DNA of 64,000 nt from Candidatus Eisenbacteria bacterium. GTDB lineage: Bacteria > Eisenbacteria > RBG-16-71-46 > JACRLI01. Both the position numbers and the translations under genes were made by a program. The notes under the pieces were generated by a model, which saw nothing but the letters and a program-made list of their open reading frames with translations, ran no database searches and was not told the DNA's origin. The number at the start of each line of letters is the position of its first letter. Position 1 is the stretch's first letter. Positions 17,060 through 25,146 of this stretch are shown here, one piece after another. The DNA lies in the NCBI GenBank assembly GCA_016235265.1, contig JACRLI010000003.1, positions 54,882-118,881 of the forward strand. Reading direction: 5' to 3'.

Positions 17060-17779
17060 CTACTTCCGCTTCTTCATCTGCTCCCACAGCCGCCCGAAGG
17101 TGTCCTCGAGGGCGGGGCCCAGCTTGGCCGGATCGTCGGTCTTCTCCGGTTCGTTGGGGAACACCGAGTAGGGCACCTGGTGGCCCTTGATGTTGATGAA
17201 GCCGTTGAGCCCCGGCGCCAGCTTGTCCCAGTCGTTGACCTTGTAGTAGTAGTCCATCTTCTCGTCCGGCAGCGAGTGGAACAGGATGCTGTCGGCCTGG
17301 TCGGGACGGAACCGGCGGCGGTTCTTGCGGCACGACTCCTCGTAGGACACCTGGATGTACACGATGCCCGCGCGCTTGAGCACTTCCTCGCCCAGGTAGG
17401 AGAACGCCTCCTCGAAGCCCTTCTCCCCGCCGCGCGCGAACTCGATGATGGTGGTGTGCCTGTCGTGATAGGCCGGGTCCCGAGCCAGCTTCTTGCGGTA
17501 TTCCAGGTCCAGCCGCTCGATGTACAGGTTCCACACGAAGGGGTCCTTGAAGTAGTAGTCCTTCGTGGTCAGCAGCCGCTCCTTGCCGTTCCTTTCGAGA
17601 ATATCATCGACCTCGAACGTCTCCCAGACGTACAGGAAGTCGTCCAGTTCCTCGAAGGGCGCGATGTGGAAGCGCTTCCGGCGGTCGTCGTCGGAGGCCT
17701 TCTTCAGGTAGTCGATGACCTCGCTCTTGCCGGCCGCCGGCCGCCCGATGAGGATGATGACGTCGAAATGGTCCCGCAT
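17060..17779 (-). CDS. P-loop NTPase, nucleotide-kinase-like, function unknown
   Basis: This 239-residue cytoplasmic protein opens with a strand and Walker A motif (FDVIILIGRPAAGKSEVIDY, GRPAAGKS at about 12-19). That resembles adenylate-kinase-type P-loop proteins. Later features are ERNGKERLLTTKDYYFKD near 62, the charged HDRHTTIIEFARGGEKG near 107, and CRKNRRRF near 150, which could act as an Arg-rich lid. I do not recognise the family or the substrate. The nearest minus-strand promoter-like element lies about 320 bases upstream. Confidence 0.75.
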   Translation of the reverse strand: MRDHFDVIILIGRPAAGKSEVIDYLKKASDDDRRKRFHIAPFEELDDFLYVWETFEVDDILERNGKERLLTTKDYYFKDPFVWNLYIERLDLEYRKKLARDPAYHDRHTTIIEFARGGEKGFEEAFSYLGEEVLKRAGIVYIQVSYEESCRKNRRRFRPDQADSILFHSLPDEKMDYYYKVNDWDKLAPGLNGFINIKGHQVPYSVFPNEPEKTDDPAKLGPALEDTFGRLWEQMKKRK

Positions 17780-18240
17780 TCTCCCTCCTCCTGCTCCCCA
17801 GGGCGGCCGCCGTTACGGCCGCCCGGATTTCCCGCCGCGCATGCGTCCGGCGCGGGCCGGCGGCGCGTGGACGTGGCTCCTGTTTCCGAACCGGCGCAGT
17901 GTAGCAGAGGCGGGGGCGGATCGAACAGGCGAAGGGGCTCAGGCGAAAGACCCGGGGGGTCGACCCAGGCCATGGCGCGCCCGGGCGCGCGGCACCGACG
18001 GCACCGGAATTGGCTCTTACGGGGAAAGAGCAGTCCGACTGTGCCCCCGTCCACCGTGGTGCAGGCTCCGGCATGCACCCCGGAATCTGTTCCGTGGCAA
18101 GTATATCGCGCCGCCATCCCCCTCCCTGTCGGCACGGCGCCGGGCGCCGCGTCGCGCGGATCGGGGGACGGCGGACTCCAGCCACCTGGGGCCAGCGCGA
18201 GCGCCCGTTCTGTCGAGCGATCTTCGGGCGCGGCCCCAGC
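17780..18240. other. Gene-free interval upstream of the P-loop gene
   Basis: No convincing gene is seen in these 460 bases. A minus-strand TATACT, a good -10 box, lies at 18099-18104, but no matching -35 is clear. If used, the P-loop gene would have a leader of about 310 bases. A small inverted repeat (GCTCTT/AAGAGC) lies near 18013-18031. An RNA element in this leader cannot be excluded. Confidence 0.4.
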
Positions 18241-18266
18241 GAGGGGCGGCCATTCGGCCGCCCCTC
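18241..18266 (-). terminator. Hairpin downstream of the beta-barrel gene
   Basis: GAGGGGCGGCC and GGCCGCCCCTC form an 11-bp perfect stem with a 4-base loop, starting 9 bases after the stop codon of the outer-membrane protein gene. There is no U-tract. It may act as a terminator or as a 3'-end stabiliser. Confidence 0.55.
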
Positions 18267-18274
18267 TCCATGGG

Positions 18275-18895
18275 CTAGAACAGGATCCCGAAGGTGACCG
18301 GGACGTACCGGATGGTCTTGGTGTCGATCACCCCCCGGTCCGTGTAGACGTTGTCCACCCGCCCCTCCGCGAACAGCGAAATACGCCCCAGGGCCACGGT
18401 CACTCCCGCTCCTCCGTTGATCCCGAACCGGGTGCTGGTTTCGGATCCTTCGCCCTCGCCCTCGTGCGAGGTCTTCACGCTGTAGGCCCCCAGTCCGGCG
18501 ATCAGATAGGGGTGCACCGGCCCGAGCGAAATGAAGTCCCACTGGGCCATCGCCAGCCCCGAGATCAACTGCTGGTCCCCGGAAACGTGCACGCTGGCGC
18601 TGTCCAGATTGAAGCGCTGCAGCCCCACCTCGGCGCGGGCGGAGAACGGCAGGCCCGGCACCTTGAGACGCGCGAACGCCTTGAGGTTCATCCCGGTCTT
18701 GAACGCGGACTTCACGTCGGAGACCGGCACGGTCACTCCCCCGCCCACGCCGAACATCAGCGGTCGCGTCATGGCCGATGCCGACTGCGCCGCGCTGCGC
18801 ACGGGCAGGGCCGCGAGTGCGACCAGGATCAGCAGGGCCGGGACCGCGGCAAGAGCCGGCCCGCGGAAGGGTCTGGTTCGGGTGGTTCGCATCAT
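18275..18895 (-). CDS. Small outer-membrane beta-barrel protein
   Basis: This 206-residue protein has a signal peptide (MMRTTRTRPF, then ALAAVPALLILVALAALP, with probable cleavage after SAAQSA near residue 35). Alternating hydrophobic strands follow (FGVGGGVTVPVSDVKSAF, FGINGGAGVTVALGRISLFAE), and it ends with PVTFGILF, a terminal Phe as in the BAM-recognised beta-signal. It fits the OmpA/OmpW-like eight-stranded barrel type. The start follows a GGAGG box 5 bases upstream. It is encoded downstream of a MATE-like exporter on the same strand. Confidence 0.78.
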   Translation of the reverse strand: MMRTTRTRPFRGPALAAVPALLILVALAALPVRSAAQSASAMTRPLMFGVGGGVTVPVSDVKSAFKTGMNLKAFARLKVPGLPFSARAEVGLQRFNLDSASVHVSGDQQLISGLAMAQWDFISLGPVHPYLIAGLGAYSVKTSHEGEGEGSETSTRFGINGGAGVTVALGRISLFAEGRVDNVYTDRGVIDTKTIRYVPVTFGILF

Positions 18896-18965
18896 GGGTT
18901 CCTCCGTCAGGGGATCGGGACCGTGTGCCCCGCGAGGTGCGGCCGATTCCGCGCATAGTAGCAGA

Positions 18966-20348
18966 TCAAACATCCGGGGCCTGCGCCGGAAACAGCGGCA
19001 GCACCTCGGCGGGTGGGCCCTTCCACTGCAGCCCCCGCAGGTGGGGCCGGGCGCGGGCGCGCAGCCACAGGACCTGGGCCGCAGTGCCCACGGACATCGC
19101 CGCCATGGCCACCGGCAGCCCGGCGAAGCGCTGCGTGACCACACCCGCGGCCAGCAGCATGCTGGACACCGCCAGGTAGGCCACCACCGACTCGGTGATG
19201 CCGCGGGTGCTGCGCACGTGCACCAGCGTGCCCTGGTACAGGCTCTGCAGGGCACTGAATGCCGGCATGAGCAGAGCCCCCCCCAGCCCCGCGCGGGCCA
19301 GCTCGCCCAGCGCCGGGGGCAGCGCCGAGATGTGCGAGAACCACAGGTGTGCCAGCGGAGTGAGGGCCACCGCCGTCAGGGCCCCGGTGGTGGCCAGGGC
19401 GAGGCCGACGGCGAAACGTCGGAGCGCCGGCACCGCCCCGGGCCGCTCCAGCAGCGCCACCACGACTTCGTTGAACGCGAACCCCAGGCTACGCAGGGTG
19501 AACACCAGCCCGCTGACCACCGGGAACGCCGCGAGGCACTCGAGAGCCCGGGGCATGCGGCTCACGGCGGCGCTGGCGATGGGCATGGCTAGGAACAGGA
19601 TCAGCGGGGTAAGCGCCAGGGGCAGGAAGAACTTCAGGAATGCCGGCATGGTGAGCGGCACGGCCTGCGGTGCAGCCCGGCGCACCTGGTCGCGCAGCAC
19701 CGCCTGCACCGTGAAACCCGCGTAGACGGCCTCGCTCATCACCCCGGCGGCCACCGCCAGGGTGCCCACCACGATGCCCGGAACATGGCCGACGTAGTAC
19801 CCGACGGCGAGGACCACACAGTTGGCGGCCAGCCGGATGCCGGTGCCGATGCCGACCGCCCGGGAGCGGCCCGCGCGGATCAGCACGCCCTGCTGCGTGC
19901 GCCGGTACGCGATGGACATGGTCCAGGGCAGCATGATCTGCAGTCCCAGGCGCGCCGGCCCCAACACCTCGGCGGGCGGGTGGAGCAGACCGCCAACCAC
20001 CAGGTCGAACAGCGGCGTGAAGGCGACGAGGGCGTGGAACAGGGTGGTGGCTCCGCCCGCCAGGTACATGTACCGCCGCACCACCCGGTAGGACTGCCAG
20101 TCGCGCGAGAGCGCCGTGGAGGCGGACAGGAGCATGATGATCGGGGACTCGATGAGCAGCGCCAGCGGGAACACCACCCCGCCGTAGGCCGCCAGGCTGA
20201 CGGTGGAATGCGGCAGGCGTGCCATCACCGCGCTCACTGCCGGCAGCTCGAAGCCCATGAGCAGCCAGCTGGCGGCCAGCGGCCACCACAGCCGGATCAC
20301 GATGCGGAGAGTGACGCCCTGGGAATCGACGCTCGGAGTGGAATCCAC
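18966..20348 (-). CDS. MATE/MVF-like multidrug or lipid flippase family membrane protein
   Basis: This 460-residue protein has about 12 transmembrane helices and an N-terminal half (IRLWWPLAASWLLMGFELPA, then GGVVFPLALLIESPIIMLLSASTALS) that resembles MATE/MurJ-type flippases, especially the progressive-ankylosis-like branch. No substrate can be read from sequence. The start ATG gives a short cytoplasmic tail before helix 1. The gene is 70 bases from the small beta-barrel gene downstream and could share its transcript. Confidence 0.7.
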   Translation of the reverse strand: MDSTPSVDSQGVTLRIVIRLWWPLAASWLLMGFELPAVSAVMARLPHSTVSLAAYGGVVFPLALLIESPIIMLLSASTALSRDWQSYRVVRRYMYLAGGATTLFHALVAFTPLFDLVVGGLLHPPAEVLGPARLGLQIMLPWTMSIAYRRTQQGVLIRAGRSRAVGIGTGIRLAANCVVLAVGYYVGHVPGIVVGTLAVAAGVMSEAVYAGFTVQAVLRDQVRRAAPQAVPLTMPAFLKFFLPLALTPLILFLAMPIASAAVSRMPRALECLAAFPVVSGLVFTLRSLGFAFNEVVVALLERPGAVPALRRFAVGLALATTGALTAVALTPLAHLWFSHISALPPALGELARAGLGGALLMPAFSALQSLYQGTLVHVRSTRGITESVVAYLAVSSMLLAAGVVTQRFAGLPVAMAAMSVGTAAQVLWLRARARPHLRGLQWKGPPAEVLPLFPAQAPDV

Positions 20349-20616
20349 GTCGCCATTCTAGGCCATGGGGAGGCGGTGCGCGAGGGTCAGCGGTCTGGGC
20401 GTCAGCGGTTTGGATCCAGGGGATCGGGGCTGGCAGAATCGGGGCCGGCAGAAACAGCCGGGAGATGGGGTCTGGATGCCGCCGGGGAAGTACGCTAGGC
20501 TCTCGTGCATCCCGTCGCAGGGCCGGCATCGGCCTCCCCGCGCCGGTCCGGCGTGCGTCGTCCCTTCCTCCCTTCGCCCGGCCCGCGGGCCGGCGATTCC
20601 CCAAGGAGGTCGAAGC

Positions 20617-21156
20617 GTGGCCAAGTTCCGTGCCTTTTCGCCCGCGGTCGAAGTCAACGGGTCGGCGGTGTATGCGGTGGTGAGCGAACTGGCGGACCTG
20701 GGCGGCATCGGTGCCCGGATCCTGGCCAATCACGGCATCGAAGCCCCGGACGCCTCGAAGTGGTATCTGCAGCAGTCCTGGCTGGACGCGTTCCGCGAGA
20801 TCGCCGAGAAGACCGGCCCGGCGACGCTGCGCGCCATCGGACGGAGGATCCCGGACACGGCCATCTGGCCGCCGGAGGTCAATTCCATCCCCGCCGCGCT
20901 CACCTCGATCGACGTGGCCTATCACATGAACCACCGCGGTGGCGAGGTCGGCAGCTACCATTTCGAGTTGCTGGGCGCCCGCTCGGGGCGGGTCGTGTGC
21001 GACAATCCCTACCCGTGCTCATTCGACCTCGGCATCGTCGAACGCACCGTCGCCAAGTTCGCGCCGCCGGGCACCAACCCGCTGGTGCGGCATGACCCGG
21101 CTGCAAGCTGCCGCGAGACCGGGGGGACCAGCTGTACCTACCTGGTGGAGTGGTGA
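20617..21156 (+). CDS. Conserved hypothetical protein, possible V4R-like sensor domain
   Basis: This 179-residue soluble protein starts at GTG (VAKFRAFSPAVEVNGSAVYA), supported by an AAGGAGG box 6 bases upstream. The C-terminal part (EVGSYHFELLGARSG, CDNPYPCSFDLG, and finally SCRETGGTSCTYLVEW) resembles the small-molecule-binding V4R/heme-NO-type domains. Those often end in a Cys-x(n)-G-x-SC-x-Y pattern with a closing Trp. The resemblance is by eye only and the ligand is unknown. The last codons are duplicated in the downstream repeat. Confidence 0.6.
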   Translation: MAKFRAFSPAVEVNGSAVYAVVSELADLGGIGARILANHGIEAPDASKWYLQQSWLDAFREIAEKTGPATLRAIGRRIPDTAIWPPEVNSIPAALTSIDVAYHMNHRGGEVGSYHFELLGARSGRVVCDNPYPCSFDLGIVERTVAKFAPPGTNPLVRHDPAASCRETGGTSCTYLVEW

Positions 21157-21248
21157 GCGCCGGCTGAGGCCGCCTGCGCCTGGCCGGTGGAATGGTGAGC
21201 GCCGGCTGAGATCGTCCGCGCCCGCCCGGCGGAGTGTTGAGCGCCCGC
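21144..21248 (+). repeat. 42-bp tandem repeat (about 2.5 copies) including the stop codon
   Basis: A 42-bp unit starts at 21144, 21186 and 21228 (third copy partial). Each copy contains a version of the last codons of the upstream gene plus its TGA stop (GTGGAGTGGTGAGCGCC, GTGGAATGGTGAGCGCC, GCGGAGTGTTGAGCGCC). The period is 14 codons, so frame is kept. The array fills the gap to the convergent dimethylargininase-like gene. Confidence 0.85.
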
Positions 21249-21254
21249 GGGGCC

Positions 21255-22091
21255 TCAAATCGGCGCGGAAGTGGCCGGGATTTCAAGGACCAGGCTGCAG
21301 CAGGTAACCGCGCCTTCCGCCTTGGCCAGCTCCGAGGCGGCCACCGTGACCACGTCCACGCCCGCCTCCTGCAGTCGCCCCCGTGTCCTCGGAAACTCCC
21401 CGGGGAAGATCACCGAGCCTCCCACCAGCAGCGCGTTGGCCGCGGCCGGCTCCTCCGGGTCCACGGCTACCGCGCGCAGGCCCGGGAAGGCCTCCGCCTC
21501 CACGCGTTCGGGGTTGAGCAGCAGCAGGTCGCGCGCCACGCGGGTGACGGCCGATTTCAGGTGCAGGCAGCCGCGCACCGCGACCCGCGCGACCGAATAG
21601 CCCAGCGGCCCCAGCAGGTCGCGCAGCTGCACGAAACCCGCGCGGTTGGTCCGGCCGGTGTCCCCCACGTAGACGTGCGGGCCCACGACCAGCACATCGC
21701 CCCCGTCCAGGGTGCCGGGTTCCTCGATCCGCCGCAGCCGGCGGTACGGACGCAGCGCCGCCTCCACCGCCGGGGTTTCGCCGCGTCGGCTCGGGGCGCC
21801 CGGGCGGGTCAGCACCGCCAGCTCCCCGAGCACCACCGCGACGTCCTCCACGAACACCGAGTCGGGGAGATCGGGGTCCTGCGGCAGCCGGACCACCCGG
21901 CAGCCCAGCGATTCCAGGGCGCGTTCGTAGTCGGCATGCTGCCGCCGGGCCAGGGGCAGGTCGATTTCCCGCCGCTCGAGGTGGGTCAGCTCGCAGCGTG
22001 CCAGCGCCGCGCTGATCTCGCGGGTGATGGCGATGCGCACCTTCGGCTCCCCCTGGTTCCACGGATCAGGCACCGGTCCCTCCACGCTCAT
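21255..22091 (-). CDS. Dimethylargininase (DDAH)-like guanidino-group hydrolase
   Basis: This 278-residue protein has the amidinotransferase-superfamily motifs of N,N-dimethylarginine dimethylaminohydrolase: PDSVFVEDVAVV (about 75-86), EEPGTLDGGDVLVV (about 122-135), GCLHLKSAVT with the catalytic His (near 178), and EGAVTCCSLVL with the nucleophile Cys near the C-terminus. Known members release citrulline from methylated arginine or act on related guanidines. The exact substrate here is unproven. Its ATG overlaps the stop of the upstream winged-helix gene (ATGA). Confidence 0.88.
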   Translation of the reverse strand: MSVEGPVPDPWNQGEPKVRIAITREISAALARCELTHLERREIDLPLARRQHADYERALESLGCRVVRLPQDPDLPDSVFVEDVAVVLGELAVLTRPGAPSRRGETPAVEAALRPYRRLRRIEEPGTLDGGDVLVVGPHVYVGDTGRTNRAGFVQLRDLLGPLGYSVARVAVRGCLHLKSAVTRVARDLLLLNPERVEAEAFPGLRAVAVDPEEPAAANALLVGGSVIFPGEFPRTRGRLQEAGVDVVTVAASELAKAEGAVTCCSLVLEIPATSAPI

Positions 22092-23461
22092 TCGCCCGGC
22101 AGATCACGGGCATCCGGCCGGGGCCCGGTCGGCGCCGCGCGAAGGTGCGTCCGCAGGGCCGGGCTCCACGCCCCGGCACAAGCCGCGCCCAGGCTGACGC
22201 GGTCCGCGCCCAGGAATTCCCGCAGCGAGTGCAGCGCGCCGGCCAGGCCGGCCAGTGCCGGGTCCACGTCCGCGGCGCCCGCCCGGGCCCGTCCTGCGCC
22301 CCGGCCGACCTCCGGTACCCGACCGAACCCGGGTTCGAAATGCAGGCTGCGGACCTCGAGGCGGCGTTCCGCACGGTGGTTCTTGGCGTCGAGTCGGCCG
22401 ATCATCCGGCCGTCGTGCAGGATCGGGAGGACATAGTAACCGTACCTGCGCTTTTGCGCCGGGACGTAGATCTCGACGCGGTAGTCGAAGTCGAACAACC
22501 GGAGCACCCGCTCCCGGTGCCACAGCAGGGAGTCGAACGGCGCCAGCAACGTGGTTCCGGTGGACGGCCTGCGGCGCCGGGAGGCGGCCTCCAGGGCCGG
22601 GACGTCCTCCGCCAGCAGGTACCATCGGAGGGGCGGGGAGCGCCGGCCGGGGTGCGGTGTGGCGGCGGCGGCGTCCGGGCCGGGTTCGATGCCGACCTCG
22701 ATCACCTCGCCGGTCTCGAGCATCGCCCGCAGGGCCGCGCGCCGGGCGGGCGCAGGGAGCCGCGGGAAGGACATGTACATCCGGAGGTCCGTTTCGGTGG
22801 CCGCGCCCATGGCGTGAAGCGAGCGCCGGATGTGCCACATGGGAAACTCGGCCGCGCTCATGCACGCTTCGGACGCCGCCTCCGGAAGCACCCGCGCCGC
22901 CAGGTCCATGCGCCGCTCGAAGTTGCGCCGCGAGTGCACCAGCAGGCTCCCCGAGAGCCACAGGAAGTGCAGCGCGTGCGCGGCGGGCTTCCAGTCCCAC
23001 CAGGTGCCGCGGGTGTCCCGGGCGTGCTCGAAGTCCGAACTGCCCAGCGGGCCGCGCCGGGCGATCTCCGCCTGGATCTCCCCCAGCAGCCGTTTCGCCC
23101 GCGCGCTTCGGCCCCAGCGGGCCCAGGCGTCGGTGCGCACCGGGTGGTCGAACATCGCCCGGCGCCACGCGGGATAGTCCCCGCGCGGCACCAGGCACGC
23201 GCAGTGCGCCCAGTACTCGAACAGGACGCGCCGCCGGTAGGCCAGGCGGTCGAAGCTCCCGCGGTCGAAGACGCCGAAGCGGCTCCACGCGGTGAGGTAG
23301 TGGGCGCGGTCGAGCACGTTGACCGAATCGAGCTGCAGGCCGCCGGTGTCCCGGGCGAACCGCGCCAGGCTGGTGCCGGTCAGGCGGCGCGCGCGGGGGC
23401 GGTCCAGGTGCTGGCGTTCAAGAAACAGCGCGGTGGCCGCGCGACGGGGAAAGTCAGGCAC
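22088..23461 (-). CDS. YcaQ/AlkX-type winged-helix DNA-repair family protein
   Basis: This protein of about 457 residues matches the YcaQ family: an N-terminal RRLTGTSLARFARDTGGLQLDSVN, then HYLTAWSRFGVFDR, YWAHCACLVPRGDYPAWR, and a C-terminal LLAPFDSLLWHRERVLRLFD with FDYRVEIYVPAQKRRYGYY. Escherichia coli YcaQ is a DNA glycosylase that unhooks interstrand crosslinks. The QLDS and 'APFDSLLW' motifs are family hallmarks. The start is uncertain: I used GTG at 23461, the only plausible codon after the ABC-F stop, although the best Shine-Dalgarno-like box (AGGAGGAG) lies about 40 bases further upstream. The gene overlaps the DDAH-like gene by 4 bases. Confidence 0.8.
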   Translation of the reverse strand: MPDFPRRAATALFLERQHLDRPRARRLTGTSLARFARDTGGLQLDSVNVLDRAHYLTAWSRFGVFDRGSFDRLAYRRRVLFEYWAHCACLVPRGDYPAWRRAMFDHPVRTDAWARWGRSARAKRLLGEIQAEIARRGPLGSSDFEHARDTRGTWWDWKPAAHALHFLWLSGSLLVHSRRNFERRMDLAARVLPEAASEACMSAAEFPMWHIRRSLHAMGAATETDLRMYMSFPRLPAPARRAALRAMLETGEVIEVGIEPGPDAAAATPHPGRRSPPLRWYLLAEDVPALEAASRRRRPSTGTTLLAPFDSLLWHRERVLRLFDFDYRVEIYVPAQKRRYGYYVLPILHDGRMIGRLDAKNHRAERRLEVRSLHFEPGFGRVPEVGRGAGRARAGAADVDPALAGLAGALHSLREFLGADRVSLGAACAGAWSPALRTHLRAAPTGPRPDARDLPGE

Positions 23462-23508
23462 GGGACCTGGGAGCGGCGGGCCGGCTGCGGACGCGCCGCG
23501 CTCCTCCT

Positions 23509-25146
23509 TCAGTCGTGCACGCCGGGCGCCTCGTGCCCGGTGCGACGGATGTACTCCTCGTAGGAGCCCGGGTACTGCAGCGGCTCCGAGTGATCGGTGC
23601 CCGCCCCGCCCAGCTCCAGCACGCGATTGGCCAGGCCGCGCAGGAACGCACGGTCGTGGGACACGAACAGCATCGTCCCGTCGAACGAGCGCAGGGCGCC
23701 CACCAGCATCTCCTTGGTGGCCAGGTCCAGGTGGTTGGTGGGCTCGTCCAGCACCAGGAAGTTGGGAGGATCGTAGAGCATGCGCGCCAGCACCAGGCGG
23801 GATTTCTCGCCGCCGGAGAGCACCCGGATGGGCTTCTCCACCTCGTCGCCCGAGAACTGGAACGCGCCCAGCAGGCTGCGCAGCGCGCCCATCGGCTCCA
23901 TGGGGAAGTCCTTCCGGATCTGATCCAGCACCGTGAGCTCGAAGTCCAGCAGGTCCAGGGACTGCTGCGCGAAGTAGCCCATGCGCACGCTGGCGCCCAG
24001 GCGCACGCCGCCTGTGTCCGGCGCCAGGGCGCCCGCCACCATGCGGAGGAGCGTGGTCTTGCCCGCGCCGTTCTTGCCCATCACGCACCAGCGCTCCCCG
24101 CGCCGCACCGTGAAGTCCAGTCCGGAATAGAGCTCCCGGTCCCCGAAACGCTTGGACACGCCCTGGAGCATCGCCACGTCCTCGCCCGAGCGCGGCGGGT
24201 CGCGGAAGTCGAACGCCACCACCTTGCGGGTGCGGGGCAGCTCGATCTTTTCGATCTTCTCCAGCCGCTTCACGCGGCTTTGCACCTGCGCCGCCTTGGC
24301 CGCGTGCGCCTTGAAGCGCTCGATGAAGCGGCTCTCCTTGGCCAGCATCGCCTGCTGGCGGGCGTACGCGGCCTCGCGGTTGGCCTCCCGCAGCGACCGC
24401 TCGCGCTCGTAGAAGTCGTAGTCGCCGGTGTACAGGAACACCTCGCCGCCGTCGATTTCCACGATATGGTCCACCACGCGGTTCATGAACTCGCGGTCGT
24501 GGGAGGTCATGATCAGGGTGCAGCGGGTGTTCTTGAGGAACCGCTCCAGCCACACGATGGACTCGATGTCCAGGTGATTGGTGGGCTCGTCCATCAGCAG
24601 CACGTCGGGCTTCCCGAGCAGCACCCGGGCCATGCTCACGCGCATCTTCCAGCCGCCGGAGAGATGGCCCACGTCGGCGTCGATGCGCTCGTCCTCGAAC
24701 CCCAGCCCGTGCAGCACCTCGCGCGCCTGGGCCTCGATGGCGTAACCGCCCAGGCTCTCGTAGCGGTGCTGCACATCCCCGTAGCGCTCCAGGACCTGGT
24801 CCAGGTCGTCCGCCTTGTCCGGGTCGGCCATGTCGTGCTGCAGCGCCTCGAGCTCGTGGTGCAGGTCGCCCAGTTCGCCGCTGCCGGCGATGGCCTCGTC
24901 GAGCACGCTTCGGCCGCGCATCTCGTCCACTTCCTGGCGGAAGTAGCCGATGGTGAGCTTGCGCGGCACGGACACCGAGCCCTCGTCCGGCGACTCCTCC
25001 CCCGCGATGAGCCGGAACAGCGTGCTCTTGCCGCAGCCGTTGGGGCCCACCAGGCCGGCCTTCTCGCCGGGATTGACCTGGAACGACGCGTCGGTGAACA
25101 GGACCTGCCGGCCGTACTGCTTGACGACCCCGGAGAATACGATCAT
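23509..25146 (-). CDS. ABC-F family ATP-binding protein
   Basis: This 545-residue protein has two ABC ATPase domains and no membrane segment. Domain 1 has GPNGCGKST (about 34-42), signature LSGGWKMR and MDEPTNHLD. The linker (about 235-320) is rich in basic coiled coil. Domain 2 has GKNGAGKTT, LSGGEKSR and LDEPTNHLD. ABC-F proteins bind the ribosomal E site and relieve stalled or drug-bound ribosomes. It starts MIVFSGVVKQYG; the ATG overlaps the stop of the upstream MFS gene (ATGA). I cannot assign it to a specific subfamily (Uup, YbiT or YdiF). Confidence 0.93.
   Translation of the reverse strand: MIVFSGVVKQYGRQVLFTDASFQVNPGEKAGLVGPNGCGKSTLFRLIAGEESPDEGSVSVPRKLTIGYFRQEVDEMRGRSVLDEAIAGSGELGDLHHELEALQHDMADPDKADDLDQVLERYGDVQHRYESLGGYAIEAQAREVLHGLGFEDERIDADVGHLSGGWKMRVSMARVLLGKPDVLLMDEPTNHLDIESIVWLERFLKNTRCTLIMTSHDREFMNRVVDHIVEIDGGEVFLYTGDYDFYERERSLREANREAAYARQQAMLAKESRFIERFKAHAAKAAQVQSRVKRLEKIEKIELPRTRKVVAFDFRDPPRSGEDVAMLQGVSKRFGDRELYSGLDFTVRRGERWCVMGKNGAGKTTLLRMVAGALAPDTGGVRLGASVRMGYFAQQSLDLLDFELTVLDQIRKDFPMEPMGALRSLLGAFQFSGDEVEKPIRVLSGGEKSRLVLARMLYDPPNFLVLDEPTNHLDLATKEMLVGALRSFDGTMLFVSHDRAFLRGLANRVLELGGAGTDHSEPLQYPGSYEEYIRRTGHEAPGVHD

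Noticed and set aside
22088-24553. An 821-codon frame extending the winged-helix gene upstream
   Set aside because: The extra 364 codons lie over the ABC-F gene in a wrong frame and give Arg/Gly/Ala-rich sequence without a domain.
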